From DATCMA01 sp036563645 (GTDB taxonomy: Bacteria > Actinomycetota > Actinomycetes > Mycobacteriales > Micromonosporaceae), in contig DATCMA010000014.1 in assembly GCA_036563645.1 (NCBI GenBank), forward strand, positions 28,451-92,450: a stretch of DNA of 64,000 nucleotides, given 5' to 3'. Below are positions 28,981 through 37,957 of this stretch, piece after piece (the first letter of the stretch is position 1; each line of letters opens with the position of its first letter). Under the pieces are notes generated by a model. It did no database searches. It had not been told where the DNA came from and saw only the letters and a program-made list of their open reading frames with translations. Made by a program: the position numbers and the translations under genes.

Positions 28981-29718
28981 CTATGCGATCGTCCAGACGA
29001 TGGGCGCGTTGAGCACCTCCGGGAACTTCTTCTCGGCGTACCGGAGGTACTGCGTGACGTGGTCCAGCATGGCGTCTGAAGCGGCGGAGGGGTCCCGCTC
29101 CTCGAGCGCTTCGTAGATCTTGAGGTGCGCCTTGTGCACGGCCGCGCGCCGGACTTCGGGGTAGTCGATGCCGATCGCCGAGCCATCCAAGATGCCGAGC
29201 AAGGCATCGATGAGGTAACCGAACATGGCGTTACCCGAGCCCTGCGCGATGATCTGGTGGAAGCGCTTGTTCTCCTCGAGGAACGCCGATTGGTCGTCGA
29301 GGTGCTCGTGCATGGCCTCGACGCTCGCCTTGAGCTCGGCGAGCTGCTTGTCGTCCATCCGCTGCGCGGCGAGCTGCGCGATCATGGGCTCGAGGCCGAC
29401 GCGGGCCTCCGCGATGGTGCGGAACGGTGCCTTCGCGAACTGGAGAAGCAGCATGAGGGACGTGGCCAACCCGCTCGCGTCCGGGCGCTGCACCACCGGG
29501 CCGCCGCCGGGACCGGGCTTCAGGGTGATGATGCCCTGCAGCTCGAGGAAGCGGAGCGATTCCCGGAGGGTCCCCCGGCCGACGTCATATGTCTCCAGCA
29601 TCACTCGTTCCGGAGGCAGCCGGTCGCCTTCCCGGTTACCGCGCTTGTTGATGTCGGCCACAATGCGCTGCGCGACCAGCATCGCGGTCTTTTGCGGTCG
29701 GAGGGGTTCACTGCCCAT
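28981..29718 (-). CDS. FadR-type GntR transcriptional regulator
   Basis: A 245-residue GntR regulator: N-terminal winged helix (residues 10-75, with RLPPERVMLETYDVGRGTLR and the wing LKPGPGGGPVV) and a C-terminal all-helical FCD ligand domain with scattered His (EHLDDQ, RFHQII, HKAHLKI) of the metal site. FCD proteins sense organic acids or acyl-CoAs. A candidate operator lies just upstream. It probably controls its own operon (esterase, CoA transferase, monooxygenase lie just upstream on the same strand) or the convergent ligase operon. Confidence 0.9.
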   Translation of the reverse strand: MGSEPLRPQKTAMLVAQRIVADINKRGNREGDRLPPERVMLETYDVGRGTLRESLRFLELQGIITLKPGPGGGPVVQRPDASGLATSLMLLLQFAKAPFRTIAEARVGLEPMIAQLAAQRMDDKQLAELKASVEAMHEHLDDQSAFLEENKRFHQIIAQGSGNAMFGYLIDALLGILDGSAIGIDYPEVRRAAVHKAHLKIYEALEERDPSAASDAMLDHVTQYLRYAEKKFPEVLNAPIVWTIA

Positions 29719-29741
29719 CGGTATACCTTTTCGGATGTTCT

Positions 29742-29760
29742 GGTGCGTTGACCACGCACC
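29742..29760. promoter_or_regulatory. Inverted repeat upstream of the gntR gene
   Basis: Two 7-base arms (GGTGCGT and ACGCACC) with a 5-base spacer, 24 bases before the gntR start codon. The arm size and position fit a GntR dimer site acting in autoregulation. Confidence 0.5.
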
Positions 29761-29772
29761 GGCACAGGATAG

Positions 29773-30789
29773 TCATGGCTTCATATTCGGCGTCCCCGCC
29801 GGGGCTGCCGATAGTTGCGCAATTAGCACGCGCACTGCCTCGATGATCGCGCTGCGTGCGCGTCGCACCGCCGCCGAGACACGCGAGAATCGCAAGAAGG
29901 CGTGACACAGATCCGGGAAATCGAGCAGCCGAACCGGAACGTCGGCGGCCCGGAGCCGCTCGGCGTAGGCGATACCTTCGTCGCGGAGGGGATCGTGACC
30001 AGCCACGACCACCACGGCTGGCGGCAGGTGCCGGTGTGACGCCGCTCGCAGTGGCGCCACCTCAGGCAGGGTGCGCTGCTCCGGTCGGGGGACGTACAGA
30101 TTGAAGCAGTGCTCCATATCCGCGCGGCCGATCGGGAAACCCTCCGCGCAGCGCCGGTAGGACGGGCGGTCGAGATTGACGTCGGTGACTGGGTAGATGA
30201 GCACCTGTGCGTCGATGGCCGGTCCACCCCTTTCCTCCCGAGCCCGGAGGGTACACGCTGCGGCCAGGTTCCCACCGGCGCTATCCCCCGCCACGATCAG
30301 GGGCGTCGCGTCCCTTCGGTTCCTATCTATCCAGATTAATGCAGCGTATGCGTCGTCCAGTGGGACGGGGAAGGGGTGCTCGGGGCTCAGTCGATAGTCG
30401 ACACTCACGACCGTGCAGGACGCGTCGACCGTGAGGAACCGGCACAGCTCGTCGCCGTAATCGAGATCACCCGTGATCCAGCCGCCGCCGTGGAAATAGA
30501 CGACGGTGGCGAGGGACGGCTTCTCCGGCCGGTAGATCCGAAGGGTGATGGCGCGCCCGTCGACGGTCGCGGTGTGCTCGTCGACGGTGAGGCCCGTCCG
30601 TGGACCGTCCGAGCAGAGCTGGTTGCCCTGCGTCGTCCGGGCGCGCGCTTCCGCGACGGTGAGCTGCGGAAGCGCGCGCCGGCCTTGCTGGCGGCTCTGC
30701 TCGGCGAGGGCTGCCAGCTCGGGATCACGCGGACCCGGGGAGGGCGCCGCATCCAGGGCGTCGGGACGAGAGAGCGGGTCAGCGGTCAC
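29773..30789 (-). CDS. Alpha/beta hydrolase, hormone-sensitive-lipase family esterase
   Basis: A 338-residue HSL-type esterase with the oxyanion-hole motif FHGGGW near residue 98, nucleophile elbow GDSAGG near 169, catalytic Asp in HDPLRDEG near 266 and His in LCHAFL near 298. It would hydrolyse small esters or lactones, for example the product of the Baeyer-Villiger-type monooxygenase two genes upstream. Overlaps the CoA transferase gene by 11 bases. Confidence 0.9.
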   Translation of the reverse strand: MTADPLSRPDALDAAPSPGPRDPELAALAEQSRQQGRRALPQLTVAEARARTTQGNQLCSDGPRTGLTVDEHTATVDGRAITLRIYRPEKPSLATVVYFHGGGWITGDLDYGDELCRFLTVDASCTVVSVDYRLSPEHPFPVPLDDAYAALIWIDRNRRDATPLIVAGDSAGGNLAAACTLRAREERGGPAIDAQVLIYPVTDVNLDRPSYRRCAEGFPIGRADMEHCFNLYVPRPEQRTLPEVAPLRAASHRHLPPAVVVVAGHDPLRDEGIAYAERLRAADVPVRLLDFPDLCHAFLRFSRVSAAVRRARSAIIEAVRVLIAQLSAAPAGTPNMKP

Positions 30790-31987
30790 TGATCACCCCG
30801 GATGCGGCGAGCGTGGAGAACTCCTCGCTGGACATACCCAGCTCGTCGACGAGAACTTGCCGGGTGTGCTCGCCCACCTGGGGCACACCGTTGTACTCGG
30901 GGCCGCGGTAACCGGTGACGTGCAGGACCGGCCCCGGCATCATCGCTCGGCCAAAGACGGTGTTGGTCAACTCCACGAGGGTCCGTTCGAGGAAATGCGG
31001 GTCCTCGGCGACGTCCTTCGCGTCGTTGACCGGTGCCGCGACGACCTCGTGCCGCTCCAGAATCGCGAGGACCTCATCGCGCGGCCGCTGCCGGACCCAG
31101 TCGATGACGATTCGCTGCAGCGACTCGTTGTTCGCCATGCGCGCCTCATTCGTCGCGTAGCGCTCGTCGGTCTTGAGGTCAGGGCGACCCATCGCGTCGA
31201 ACAGGCGCATCGCGATGGACTGGTTGGACGCGGCGATGGACAGCCACTTGCCGTCACCGGCCTGGTAAATCCCGCGTGGCGACGCCGATCCGGACGAATT
31301 TCCCTGCCGCTGCATGATTCGTCCGGTCGCCGTGTAGTTCAACACCGCGTCGCCCATGATGAACATCAAGGGCTCGTACAGCGCGACGTCGACTTCCGAG
31401 CCGACACCATCGATGGAGCGCCGGTAGAGCGCCATCGTCGTCCCGAACGCCGCGGAGATGCCGGCGATGGAGTCGGCGAAGCCGAACGGAGGCGCGGTCG
31501 GCGGGGTGTCCGGCCAGCCGTTGAGGAAGGCGTAGCCGCTCGCCGTCTCCGCGACGGTCCCGAACCCCGGCCGTTCCCGGTAGGGGCCGGTCTGACCGAA
31601 CCCGCTGACCCGGGTCATCACCAGTCGCGGATTCTCCCGGGACAGCTCCTGGTAGCTCATGTTCCAGCGTTCCATCCGGCCCGGTCGGAAGTTCTCGATG
31701 AGCACGTCGGCCGTGCGAATCAACCGCCGAACGACGTCTCGCCCCTCCGGGCGGCGCAGGTCAATGCCGACCGAGCGCTTGCCGGAGTTCAGGCGCGCGA
31801 ACCCGATCGCCAGCCCTGCGTGCTTGGGCTCCCACTGGCGGGCGTAGTCACCGGCCGTGGGGTCCTCGATTTTCACGACGTCCGCGCCGAAATCACGGAG
31901 CATGCGTCCGGCGGTCGGCGCCGCGTACATCGAGCCGATCTCGATTACTCGAATTCCGGCGAGTGGTGCTTTGTGCTGCGTGCTCAT
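30779..31987 (-). CDS. Family III CoA transferase (CaiB/BaiF type)
   Basis: A 402-residue CaiB-fold CoA transferase. The N terminus LAGIRVIEIGSMYAAPTAGR contacts CoA, and the catalytic Asp lies in PPFGFADSIAGI near residue 170, preceded by IENFRPGRMERW near 100. It moves CoA between two acids, an energy-saving alternative to the ligases. The gene overlaps both neighbours (esterase and monooxygenase), which suggests they form one catabolic operon. Confidence 0.92.
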   Translation of the reverse strand: MSTQHKAPLAGIRVIEIGSMYAAPTAGRMLRDFGADVVKIEDPTAGDYARQWEPKHAGLAIGFARLNSGKRSVGIDLRRPEGRDVVRRLIRTADVLIENFRPGRMERWNMSYQELSRENPRLVMTRVSGFGQTGPYRERPGFGTVAETASGYAFLNGWPDTPPTAPPFGFADSIAGISAAFGTTMALYRRSIDGVGSEVDVALYEPLMFIMGDAVLNYTATGRIMQRQGNSSGSASPRGIYQAGDGKWLSIAASNQSIAMRLFDAMGRPDLKTDERYATNEARMANNESLQRIVIDWVRQRPRDEVLAILERHEVVAAPVNDAKDVAEDPHFLERTLVELTNTVFGRAMMPGPVLHVTGYRGPEYNGVPQVGEHTRQVLVDELGMSSEEFSTLAASGVISDR

Positions 31988-33615
31988 GAGGTCACGAACC
32001 CCTCGTAGTCGCGGGCGGCCACGTCAGAACAGATCTTTCGGTATTCGCCGACGCCCCCCAGATAGAGCGAGAACACCCGCGGCTTCCCAGGGATATTCGC
32101 GCCCGTGTACCAGCTATTGCCCTTCATGAAGGTCGTCGGCTTGGCGACCTCGTAGACGTGCTCGGTCCAGCGCTGCTGGGCAGCCACATCAGCTTCCGAC
32201 CGGTGCAGACCGCGCTGGCGCAGCCACTCGATGTGGTCGGTTATCCATTCGACGTGGTGCTCGATGGAGATCATGACGTTGCTGAGCACCGACGGGCTGC
32301 CGGCACCGGCGACGAAGTACATGTTCGGGAAGCCGTGGGTGGCGATGCCGAGGTACGTCTGCGGCCCGTCCTGCCAGGCCTCCTTCAGCGAGACGCCGTT
32401 GACGCCGCGAATGTCGATGTTGAACAGGGAACCGGTGAGCGCGTCGAACCCGGTCGCGAAGATGAGCGCGTCAACCTCGTACTCCGCGCCGCTTTCGGTG
32501 CGCACGCCGGACGGCGTGATCCGCTCGATCGGGTCGGCCTTGACGTCAACCAAGGTCACGTTGTCCCGGTTGAAGGTCTCGTAGTAGCCGATTTCGAGCA
32601 CGAGACGCCGGGAGCCGAACGGGTAGCCTTTCGGGCAGAGCTTCTCCGCGACCTCGGGATCCTTCACGATCTCGCGGATCTTCTTGCGGATGAACTCCCC
32701 GACGCGCTCCGCCGCCGCCTCGTTCGTGCGGATGTCCTTGAACGCGGCGAGGATATCCGGACCACCGCGGTCCCAGTACTCCTGCAACGTGGCGTTGAGC
32801 TCCTCTTCGGAGACCTCAAGCGCCGATTTCTCGCTAATCTTACGGTGCGTCCCGGACGGGCTGTTCCTCGCGATTTCGCGATACTCTTCGAAATTGTTCT
32901 TGATGTTCTCTAGGTATTCTTCGTCAAGCGGGAAATTGTTGGCCGGCACCACGTAGTGCGGGGTGCGCTGGAACACGTACAGGTGCGCGGCTTGTTTGGC
33001 GATTTGCGGGATGATTTGGACGCCCGAGGAGCCCGTCCCCACGACCCCGACTCGCTTGCCGTGGAAGGTGACCTCCTCGTGCGGCCACATCCCGGTGTGG
33101 AAGCGCTGGCCCGCGAAATCGTCGAGCCCTGGGATGTTGGGGTATACCGGCACCGACAACTGCCCCGTCGCCATGATCACGTGTTCGGCGACGACCGTCT
33201 CGCCGTGGTCGGTCGTGGCGGTCCACGTGGTGGTGGCGTCGTCCCAGTGGAGAGTGGTGACGCGGGTGTTGAACGTGATGCTCGGCCTCAGGTTGAACTT
33301 GTCGGCGACGTAGTTGATGTAGGCCAGGATTTCGGGCTGGGCCGGATACCGCTCGGTCCAGTTCCATTCCTTGACGAGCTCTTGAGAGAAGGAGTAGCAG
33401 TACTCGACGCTTTCGATGTCGCAGCGCGCGCCGGGATAGCGATTCCAATACCACACCCCGCCGACGTCGGACGCGGCGTCGATGACGTGCACGCGACGGC
33501 CCATCTCCCGGAGTCGGTAGAGGGCATACAGACCGGAGAACCCGGCACCGATGACGAGGACGTCGAGTCTGGGCGGAGGGGACACACGGGGGCGTGTGGG
33601 GGTGGAACCGGTCAT
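31984..33615 (-). CDS. Baeyer-Villiger-type flavin monooxygenase
   Basis: A 543-residue flavoprotein monooxygenase with the FAD motif VIGAGFSGLY near residue 22, the NADPH-domain VVGTGSSGVQ near 200 and FAGQRFHTGMWPHE near 175. The last matches the F-x-G-x-x-x-H-x-x-x-W-P fingerprint of type I Baeyer-Villiger monooxygenases. Such enzymes turn cyclic or aryl ketones into lactones or esters, matching the esterase in the same operon. First gene of the minus-strand operon; the upstream intergenic DNA is locally AT-rich. Confidence 0.92.
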   Translation of the reverse strand: MTGSTPTRPRVSPPPRLDVLVIGAGFSGLYALYRLREMGRRVHVIDAASDVGGVWYWNRYPGARCDIESVEYCYSFSQELVKEWNWTERYPAQPEILAYINYVADKFNLRPSITFNTRVTTLHWDDATTTWTATTDHGETVVAEHVIMATGQLSVPVYPNIPGLDDFAGQRFHTGMWPHEEVTFHGKRVGVVGTGSSGVQIIPQIAKQAAHLYVFQRTPHYVVPANNFPLDEEYLENIKNNFEEYREIARNSPSGTHRKISEKSALEVSEEELNATLQEYWDRGGPDILAAFKDIRTNEAAAERVGEFIRKKIREIVKDPEVAEKLCPKGYPFGSRRLVLEIGYYETFNRDNVTLVDVKADPIERITPSGVRTESGAEYEVDALIFATGFDALTGSLFNIDIRGVNGVSLKEAWQDGPQTYLGIATHGFPNMYFVAGAGSPSVLSNVMISIEHHVEWITDHIEWLRQRGLHRSEADVAAQQRWTEHVYEVAKPTTFMKGNSWYTGANIPGKPRVFSLYLGGVGEYRKICSDVAARDYEGFVTS

Positions 33616-33850
33616 GAGGGCCTCCGGGGTGTCACTGGCAAAAATAATGCATATGAATCGTAGGATTATCCGAGATGACGAAGCAAGGGGCCGCGCTACC
33701 TCGGCGGGGAACGCAAGAGCCCTGGAGAGGGCGCGGGATCAGCGAACGAAAGATCGTTCGAGGCGTGGGGAGCGCGTACCGCGCGCGCCGGTTGGGGTGA
33801 GCCGCGATGCGCGCCGGCGCCCGAGCGCGGCCGGCTGGATCAGCGTGCCG

Positions 33851-34435
33851 TCAGCACGAAATTCGGGCGAGGTGGCGGTCAAGGAACGCGAGCTGGCGCT
33901 CGGCGGGCCACCGGTCGGGATCGAAGACCGCCAGAGTCGCGACACCGTCGACGACCGCGATGGTCTCGTCAGCCGTCTCCTCGGGGTCGAGGTCGGGGAG
34001 GAAGCGCCCTGATTTCTGGCCTTCCGCCAAAAGAGTGACAATGCGTCGCCGCCAGCGACGGAAGGCTTTCAACTTAATTTCGTTGAGTTCAGGATCACTC
34101 CACGACTGAACGATGAGCGTGAGAGTGACCCGCCAGTGCCGGATGCGTTCCTCGTCGAGCGGCAGCGCCTGCTCCAGGAGCCACCGAAACTCGTCTCCGT
34201 CGGCCCCGACGGCCGTCTCCTTTCGCCCTTGCAGCTGGTCGAGCGAGGTCGTCATGGCCATGACGAGCAGCGACCGCTTGTCGGGGAAGTAGTGCGTCAA
34301 GGCTCCCGTGGTCCACCCGGCTTCAGCCGCCACATCCTTGAGACGGACGTTGTCCAGCCCGACGGTGGCGATGAGCCGCGCGGCCGCTGCCGCCAGATCG
34401 GCACGACGGTCGTCGGGGTCCACGATCTTCGGCAC
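33851..34435 (-). CDS. TetR-family transcriptional regulator
   Basis: A 194-residue TetR repressor. The N-terminal helix-turn-helix (residues 10-55) reads VRLKDVAAEAGWTTGALTHYF, with the usual HYFPDKRSLL after it, followed by a helical ligand domain. It is divergent from a solute-binding-protein gene. The palindrome in the shared intergenic region (34556-34581) recurs before the F420-type gene at 2157. I infer it represses uptake and catabolism genes until a substrate or its CoA ester is bound. Confidence 0.92.
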   Translation of the reverse strand: MPKIVDPDDRRADLAAAAARLIATVGLDNVRLKDVAAEAGWTTGALTHYFPDKRSLLVMAMTTSLDQLQGRKETAVGADGDEFRWLLEQALPLDEERIRHWRVTLTLIVQSWSDPELNEIKLKAFRRWRRRIVTLLAEGQKSGRFLPDLDPEETADETIAVVDGVATLAVFDPDRWPAERQLAFLDRHLARISC

Positions 34436-34530
34436 GAGTCGATCCTATCTGGGTGTTTCGTCTGAGGTTCTGACAGGTCAAAGGCCACGGGCGAGGGCGG
34501 GGTCCACTCCTCGCAGGAAAAACCCTTGTG

Positions 34531-34558
34531 ACCATTGTCACCGTTACAGAACAATGGT
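34531..34558. promoter_or_regulatory. Second inverted repeat in the tetR intergenic region
   Basis: Perfect 8-base arms ACCATTGT (34531-34538) and ACAATGGT (34551-34558) with a 12-base spacer, overlapping the left end of the 26-bp palindrome. It may be an additional operator half-site arrangement on the tetR side. Confidence 0.4.
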
Positions 34559-34581
34559 TATATATCAGCCATGATACAACC
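34556..34581. promoter_or_regulatory. 26-bp palindromic operator, probable TetR site
   Basis: Arms GGTTATATATC and ATGATACAACC with a 4-base spacer. The geometry is identical to the site at 2106-2131, and 17 of 26 bases are the same by my count. Located between the divergent tetR and binding-protein genes, 35 bases before the latter, so one bound dimer pair could control both. Confidence 0.65.
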
Positions 34582-34615
34582 CCTGTTACATAACCGCGGG
34601 AGAAGAGGTTCGGCG

Positions 34616-35925
34616 ATGAGAGCACGGTCCACGGAGCGGACGTCACGGCTGCTGGCGGTCGCGCTGGCAGGGGCGATGGCCCTCGCGGCGTGCGCTGAGG
34701 ACTCGGATGGCGCTAGCGGCGGCTCCGGTTCCGGTCAGGGGGTGCCGTTCGGCGCTACCAAGGAGCAGTACCTCGCCGCCTTCGAGAACATCTCTCCCAT
34801 CGTTATCCGGACGCAGACACCCGCGCCGAAGGGCTCCCCGACCGGTGCCCGGAACGAGGACTACATCAAAGCGGTCGAGGAGTGGTCAGGCGGAAAGATC
34901 AAGTTTGAGGTCGCCTACGCCAACGCCGTCGCGCAACCCGCGGAAGCCGATGACGCTCTGCGCGACGGGCGGCTCCACCTGACCAACACGATGCCGGTGT
35001 ACGAGCCCTCCGAGTACCCGGCCGCGGTCGCCCTCAACGACGCCTCGTTCCAAGGGCGGCAGACCCCGCTCGTCGGTGTGATGGCGACGCACGCGTGGAT
35101 GGTCGAGGTCGCCTTCAACACCCCCAAGATTATGGTCGCCTTCAACACCCCCAAGTTATGGAGGAGTTCGACAAGGCCGGTATGCACGTGCTCATCCCCG
35201 CGTTCATGTCCGGCCACAGCCTCATGGTCTGCTCCGACCGGCGCACCTCCCTCGCCGACTTCCGCGGCATGCAGATCTTGTCGGGCGGCCAGACGCAGAG
35301 CAAGGAGATCGAGGCGCTCGGGGCGGTGCCGATGTCGGTGCCGTACAACGAGGTCTTCGAGAGCTTGCAGCGGAAGGTCGCGAAGTGCACCGTCTCGACG
35401 CTGCTCGGTGTTGACCTCGGTGGCTACGCCGAGGTCGCGAACAAGGTGACCTCCTCGCCTGACGTGGGGTACTCCATCACGACCGGCACCTTCGCGATCG
35501 AAAAGGAGTTCTGGGAGTCCCTGCCGCTGGTGGCGAAGCAGCTCCTGTTCGACCGGCTCGACGTCTTCCTCGAGAGCTCGATCAAGGGTACGTGGCAGGC
35601 GAGCGCCAGGGCCGTCGATGCGATCTTGAAGGCGGGTGGGTCGTTCCAGGAGTACGCCCCAGACGCCGCCCAGGCCCTGCGCGCCGCAAACGAGCAGCTG
35701 CTCCAGCAGGCGCGCGCCAACTCCGCTCTCGGCGATGGTGGCGCGTTCGTCGACCGGGTGAAGGCTTCCTCGGACAAGTGGTCGCAGAAGGTCGTTGACC
35801 TTGGCTACCAGGACGTCGACGACTTCGTAAAGTTCGCCGAACTCATCAACCAGAATCCGCCAGACCTGCGGCCGTTCATCGACGCGGTCTTCCAAGAGAT
35901 CCTTCTCCCGCATCGGCCTAGCTAA
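34616..35925 (+). pseudogene. DctP-like substrate-binding lipoprotein, broken by a 26-bp tandem duplication
   Basis: A paralogue of the binding protein at 16291-17574. It has a signal peptide with lipobox LAAC (Cys near residue 23), EEWSGGKIKFEVAYANA near 90, then in another frame EEFDKAGMHVLIPAF through EVFESLQRKVAKCTVSTL to the C terminus. The break is explained by a direct repeat at 35107-35159: the second copy is 26 instead of 27 bases, so the frame shifts. Removing one copy restores VEVAFNTPKIMEEFDKAG. The first frame ends at 35449. Start chosen at ATG 34616 after AGAAGAGG, which gives a proper signal sequence. Sequencing or assembly error is possible. Confidence 0.85.
35107..35159 (+). 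repeat. Tandem duplication (27 + 26 bp) inside the binding-protein gene
   Basis: Copy one spans 35107-35133 and copy two 35134-35159; they are identical except that copy two lacks one A (AAGATTAT versus AAGTTAT). The net gain of 26 bases shifts the reading frame. Confidence 0.92.
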
Positions 35926-35965
35926 CGCGGCGCTATCCGCACGGTGTGCGGAAAGTCCGCGCACC

Positions 35966-36018
35966 CGTAAGGCCTCCTGCGCGCGTGGAGTGACTCCGGC
36001 ACGTGGGAGGGCCTTACG
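35966..36018 (+). terminator. Probable terminator hairpin between binding-protein and ketosynthase genes
   Basis: A 12-base arm at 35966-35977 pairs with 36006-36018 (one bulged G), enclosing a smaller GTGGAG/CTCC-containing stem. It lies 40 bases after the binding-protein stop and before the convergent ketosynthase gene, marking the edge of the biosynthetic cluster. No long T run follows. Confidence 0.6.
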
Positions 36019-36091
36019 CTGTTTCCGCACCGGCAGCTTGTGTTCGCCACCATGGCCGGTGACGCCCTCCTCGTGCTGCCCTTCGATCTCG

Positions 36092-37204
36092 TTAACTCGC
36101 GACCCGACCCAACACGAGCGTGCAGCTATTGCCGCCGAAGCCGAAACTGGTTACCGCGGCAACCGTGGTTGCTGCCGACGCCAGCCGAGCGGGGCCGAGA
36201 TGGAGCCTGCGACAGGGCTCGGGGTTGGCGAGCCCGGCGGTGGGGGGCACGACCCCGGTTCGTAGGACTAGGGCCGTGGCGACGATCGCGGGCAGCGCGG
36301 AGGCGTGCAGGAGATGGCCAATCGCTCCCTTGTGTGAGCCAACCGGCAATCCGGTGAGGTCGAGGTCGGCGGCGAGCGTCTCCAACGCCGCGAGTTCCAC
36401 GGCGTCGCCCTGCGGGGTGCCGGTCGCGTGCGCGTGGACGTAGTCAAGCCGGTCAACGCGCGCGTCGGCGATGGCCGCGCGGAGGCACTCCGTGATCGCT
36501 GCTTCGTCGGAGGCGGCGGACGAGGCGGCGACGACCTGACACGCCGCGCCGAGGACTGCGAGGTCGTCGCGAGCGCCGCGGGCGTGAGCGTGCTCGCGTC
36601 GTTCAATGATCAGCGCGCCCGCCCCTTCGCCGAGGGAGATGCCGGAGCGATCCCGGTCGAAGGGACGAGCAGGGTGCGGGCTGATCGCCTTGACCACCCG
36701 CATGCTCGCGTACTCGTACCGGTTGAGCACCGAGGCGCCGGCGACGACGGCAGTGTCCACGATGCCTGCCTGAATAGCGCTTCGGGCGAAAGCCACACCG
36801 AAGGCGGCTGAGGCGCAGGCGTGGGTGAGGTACACCGCGCGGGAGCTGGCGATGTCCGCTACCGATACCGGGCCGACGAATTCGGACCAGTCCGGGTCCG
36901 ACTCCTTGCCGCCGTCACACCATGGCGCTTGACCGACGAGGACCACGAGCGCGTCGTCGGGAATCCGAGCCAACCCCGCGTCGCGCACCGCCTCGGCGAT
37001 AGCCGCTTCCGTGAAGGCCTGCTTGCGGGGTTTGTCGGATGGAGTGGGCGTGCGGATTTCGCCGACAGGTTCCTCGGCGTGGCGGAACCGTTGAGCCGGC
37101 CCGAGCGCGCGGTCGCCGGCGAGGAGCCCATGCCAGAACGTGTCGACTCCCATCCCGAAGGGAGTGACGAGTCCATAACCGGTGATGACCACGTCGTTCA
37201 TCAG
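36092..37204 (-). CDS. Beta-ketoacyl-ACP synthase (active-site complete)
   Basis: A 370-residue thiolase-fold ketosynthase of the FabF/type-II PKS kind. The nucleophile is Cys129 in LTHACASA, and both catalytic His are present (HAHATGTPQGD and GSHKGAIGHLLHA), so it should perform Claisen condensations on ACP-bound chains. The start at 37204 (MNDVVITGYG) is chosen because ketosynthases begin at this strand and GTGAGG lies upstream; a longer in-frame start at 37252 would overlap the upstream gene. It follows a degenerate ketosynthase-like gene by ten bases, an arrangement like KS-alpha/KS-beta pairs. Confidence 0.88.
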   Translation of the reverse strand: MMNDVVITGYGLVTPFGMGVDTFWHGLLAGDRALGPAQRFRHAEEPVGEIRTPTPSDKPRKQAFTEAAIAEAVRDAGLARIPDDALVVLVGQAPWCDGGKESDPDWSEFVGPVSVADIASSRAVYLTHACASAAFGVAFARSAIQAGIVDTAVVAGASVLNRYEYASMRVVKAISPHPARPFDRDRSGISLGEGAGALIIERREHAHARGARDDLAVLGAACQVVAASSAASDEAAITECLRAAIADARVDRLDYVHAHATGTPQGDAVELAALETLAADLDLTGLPVGSHKGAIGHLLHASALPAIVATALVLRTGVVPPTAGLANPEPCRRLHLGPARLASAATTVAAVTSFGFGGNSCTLVLGRVAS

Positions 37205-37214
37205 TCCGTCAACC

Positions 37215-37847
37215 TCACGCGGCGTCTGTCCAACCACGACTGCTGGGCGCACCTGACGGGCGGGTCGGGAGTGCTGCGAGGAGCTGGCTCGGCACGGACA
37301 CCGGGTGCGACGTGACGGGGGTCGTCCAGGCGACGCCGGATGGACGCGGCCACACGGCGATCACTGCGAGGCAACCCGGCTCAGTGAGGTCGTCGGGGTT
37401 CAGCAGGGCCACCTCACACAAGAGCAGGGATGGGTGCTGCGAGATGAGCGCCGACGCCACCGACAGCGCACGTTCGGCGGTCAGGGCGGCGAGCTGATAG
37501 CACGGACCGCGCCAACCGGTGTCGACGGCTACGGTCCGGATGAGTTCCGACGTCTCCAGGCGGATGGAGTCAGAAGGACGGAGCCGACGCGTGGGATCGT
37601 CGATGCGTTGCGCGAATCGGCGGGCGGCCCAGGTGCTATACGCGTCAGCGAGCACCAGCAGGGGAGTGGTGGTCCGGTGCGGGGGAGGGAGCGCGGCGAG
37701 TGCCGCCTCCAGGGTGCCGCGCACCGCGGCCGTGGTGTCGGGGGAGTGGTGGGGTGGGGCAGCGAGTCTGTCGGCGGCCGCGGTGGCGGCGGCCGCGAGA
37801 CTCGACTGATCGGTACCGCCGATAACGATGCCAGGGGTGTGTGCCAT
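37215..37847 (-). CDS. Truncated, catalytically degenerate ketosynthase-like protein
   Basis: A 210-residue protein resembling only the N-terminal half of a beta-ketoacyl synthase. The nucleophile region reads GPCYQLAALTAERALSVASA, where the residue aligned to the active Cys is Thr and the usual ACASG is absent. The catalytic His half is missing. It may be a chain-length-factor-like or scaffold partner of the downstream ketosynthase. Start placed at ATG 37847 (MAHTPGIVIGG, a typical first strand); GTG 37895 is an alternative, and no start has a convincing ribosome site. TTGAC boxes lie upstream. Confidence 0.6.
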   Translation of the reverse strand: MAHTPGIVIGGTDQSSLAAAATAAADRLAAPPHHSPDTTAAVRGTLEAALAALPPPHRTTTPLLVLADAYSTWAARRFAQRIDDPTRRLRPSDSIRLETSELIRTVAVDTGWRGPCYQLAALTAERALSVASALISQHPSLLLCEVALLNPDDLTEPGCLAVIAVWPRPSGVAWTTPVTSHPVSVPSQLLAALPTRPSGAPSSRGWTDAA

Positions 37848-37915
37848 GACGCCAAGGGCTTGTGCCATATCGCGTGCGGGGCGAAGGGCTGCCACGGCAC
37901 CATGCTCGACAGAGA

Positions 37916-37941
37916 GTCAAAATCTGTCAATATAGAGTCAA
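37916..37941 (-). promoter_or_regulatory. Triple TTGAC direct repeat before the ketosynthase pair
   Basis: Read on the minus strand, TTGAC occurs at 37941-37937, 37930-37926 and 37920-37916, with periods of 11 and 10 bases, roughly one DNA turn. Similar spaced TTGAC boxes precede other operons of the cluster, suggesting a shared activator site overlapping the -35 region. Confidence 0.5.
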
Positions 37942-37957
37942 GGTTAGTAAGTTGTGG

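Noticed and set aside
33551..34012. A 153-codon plus-strand frame between the monooxygenase and tetR genes
   Set aside because: Antisense to both genes with shadow composition; no motif.
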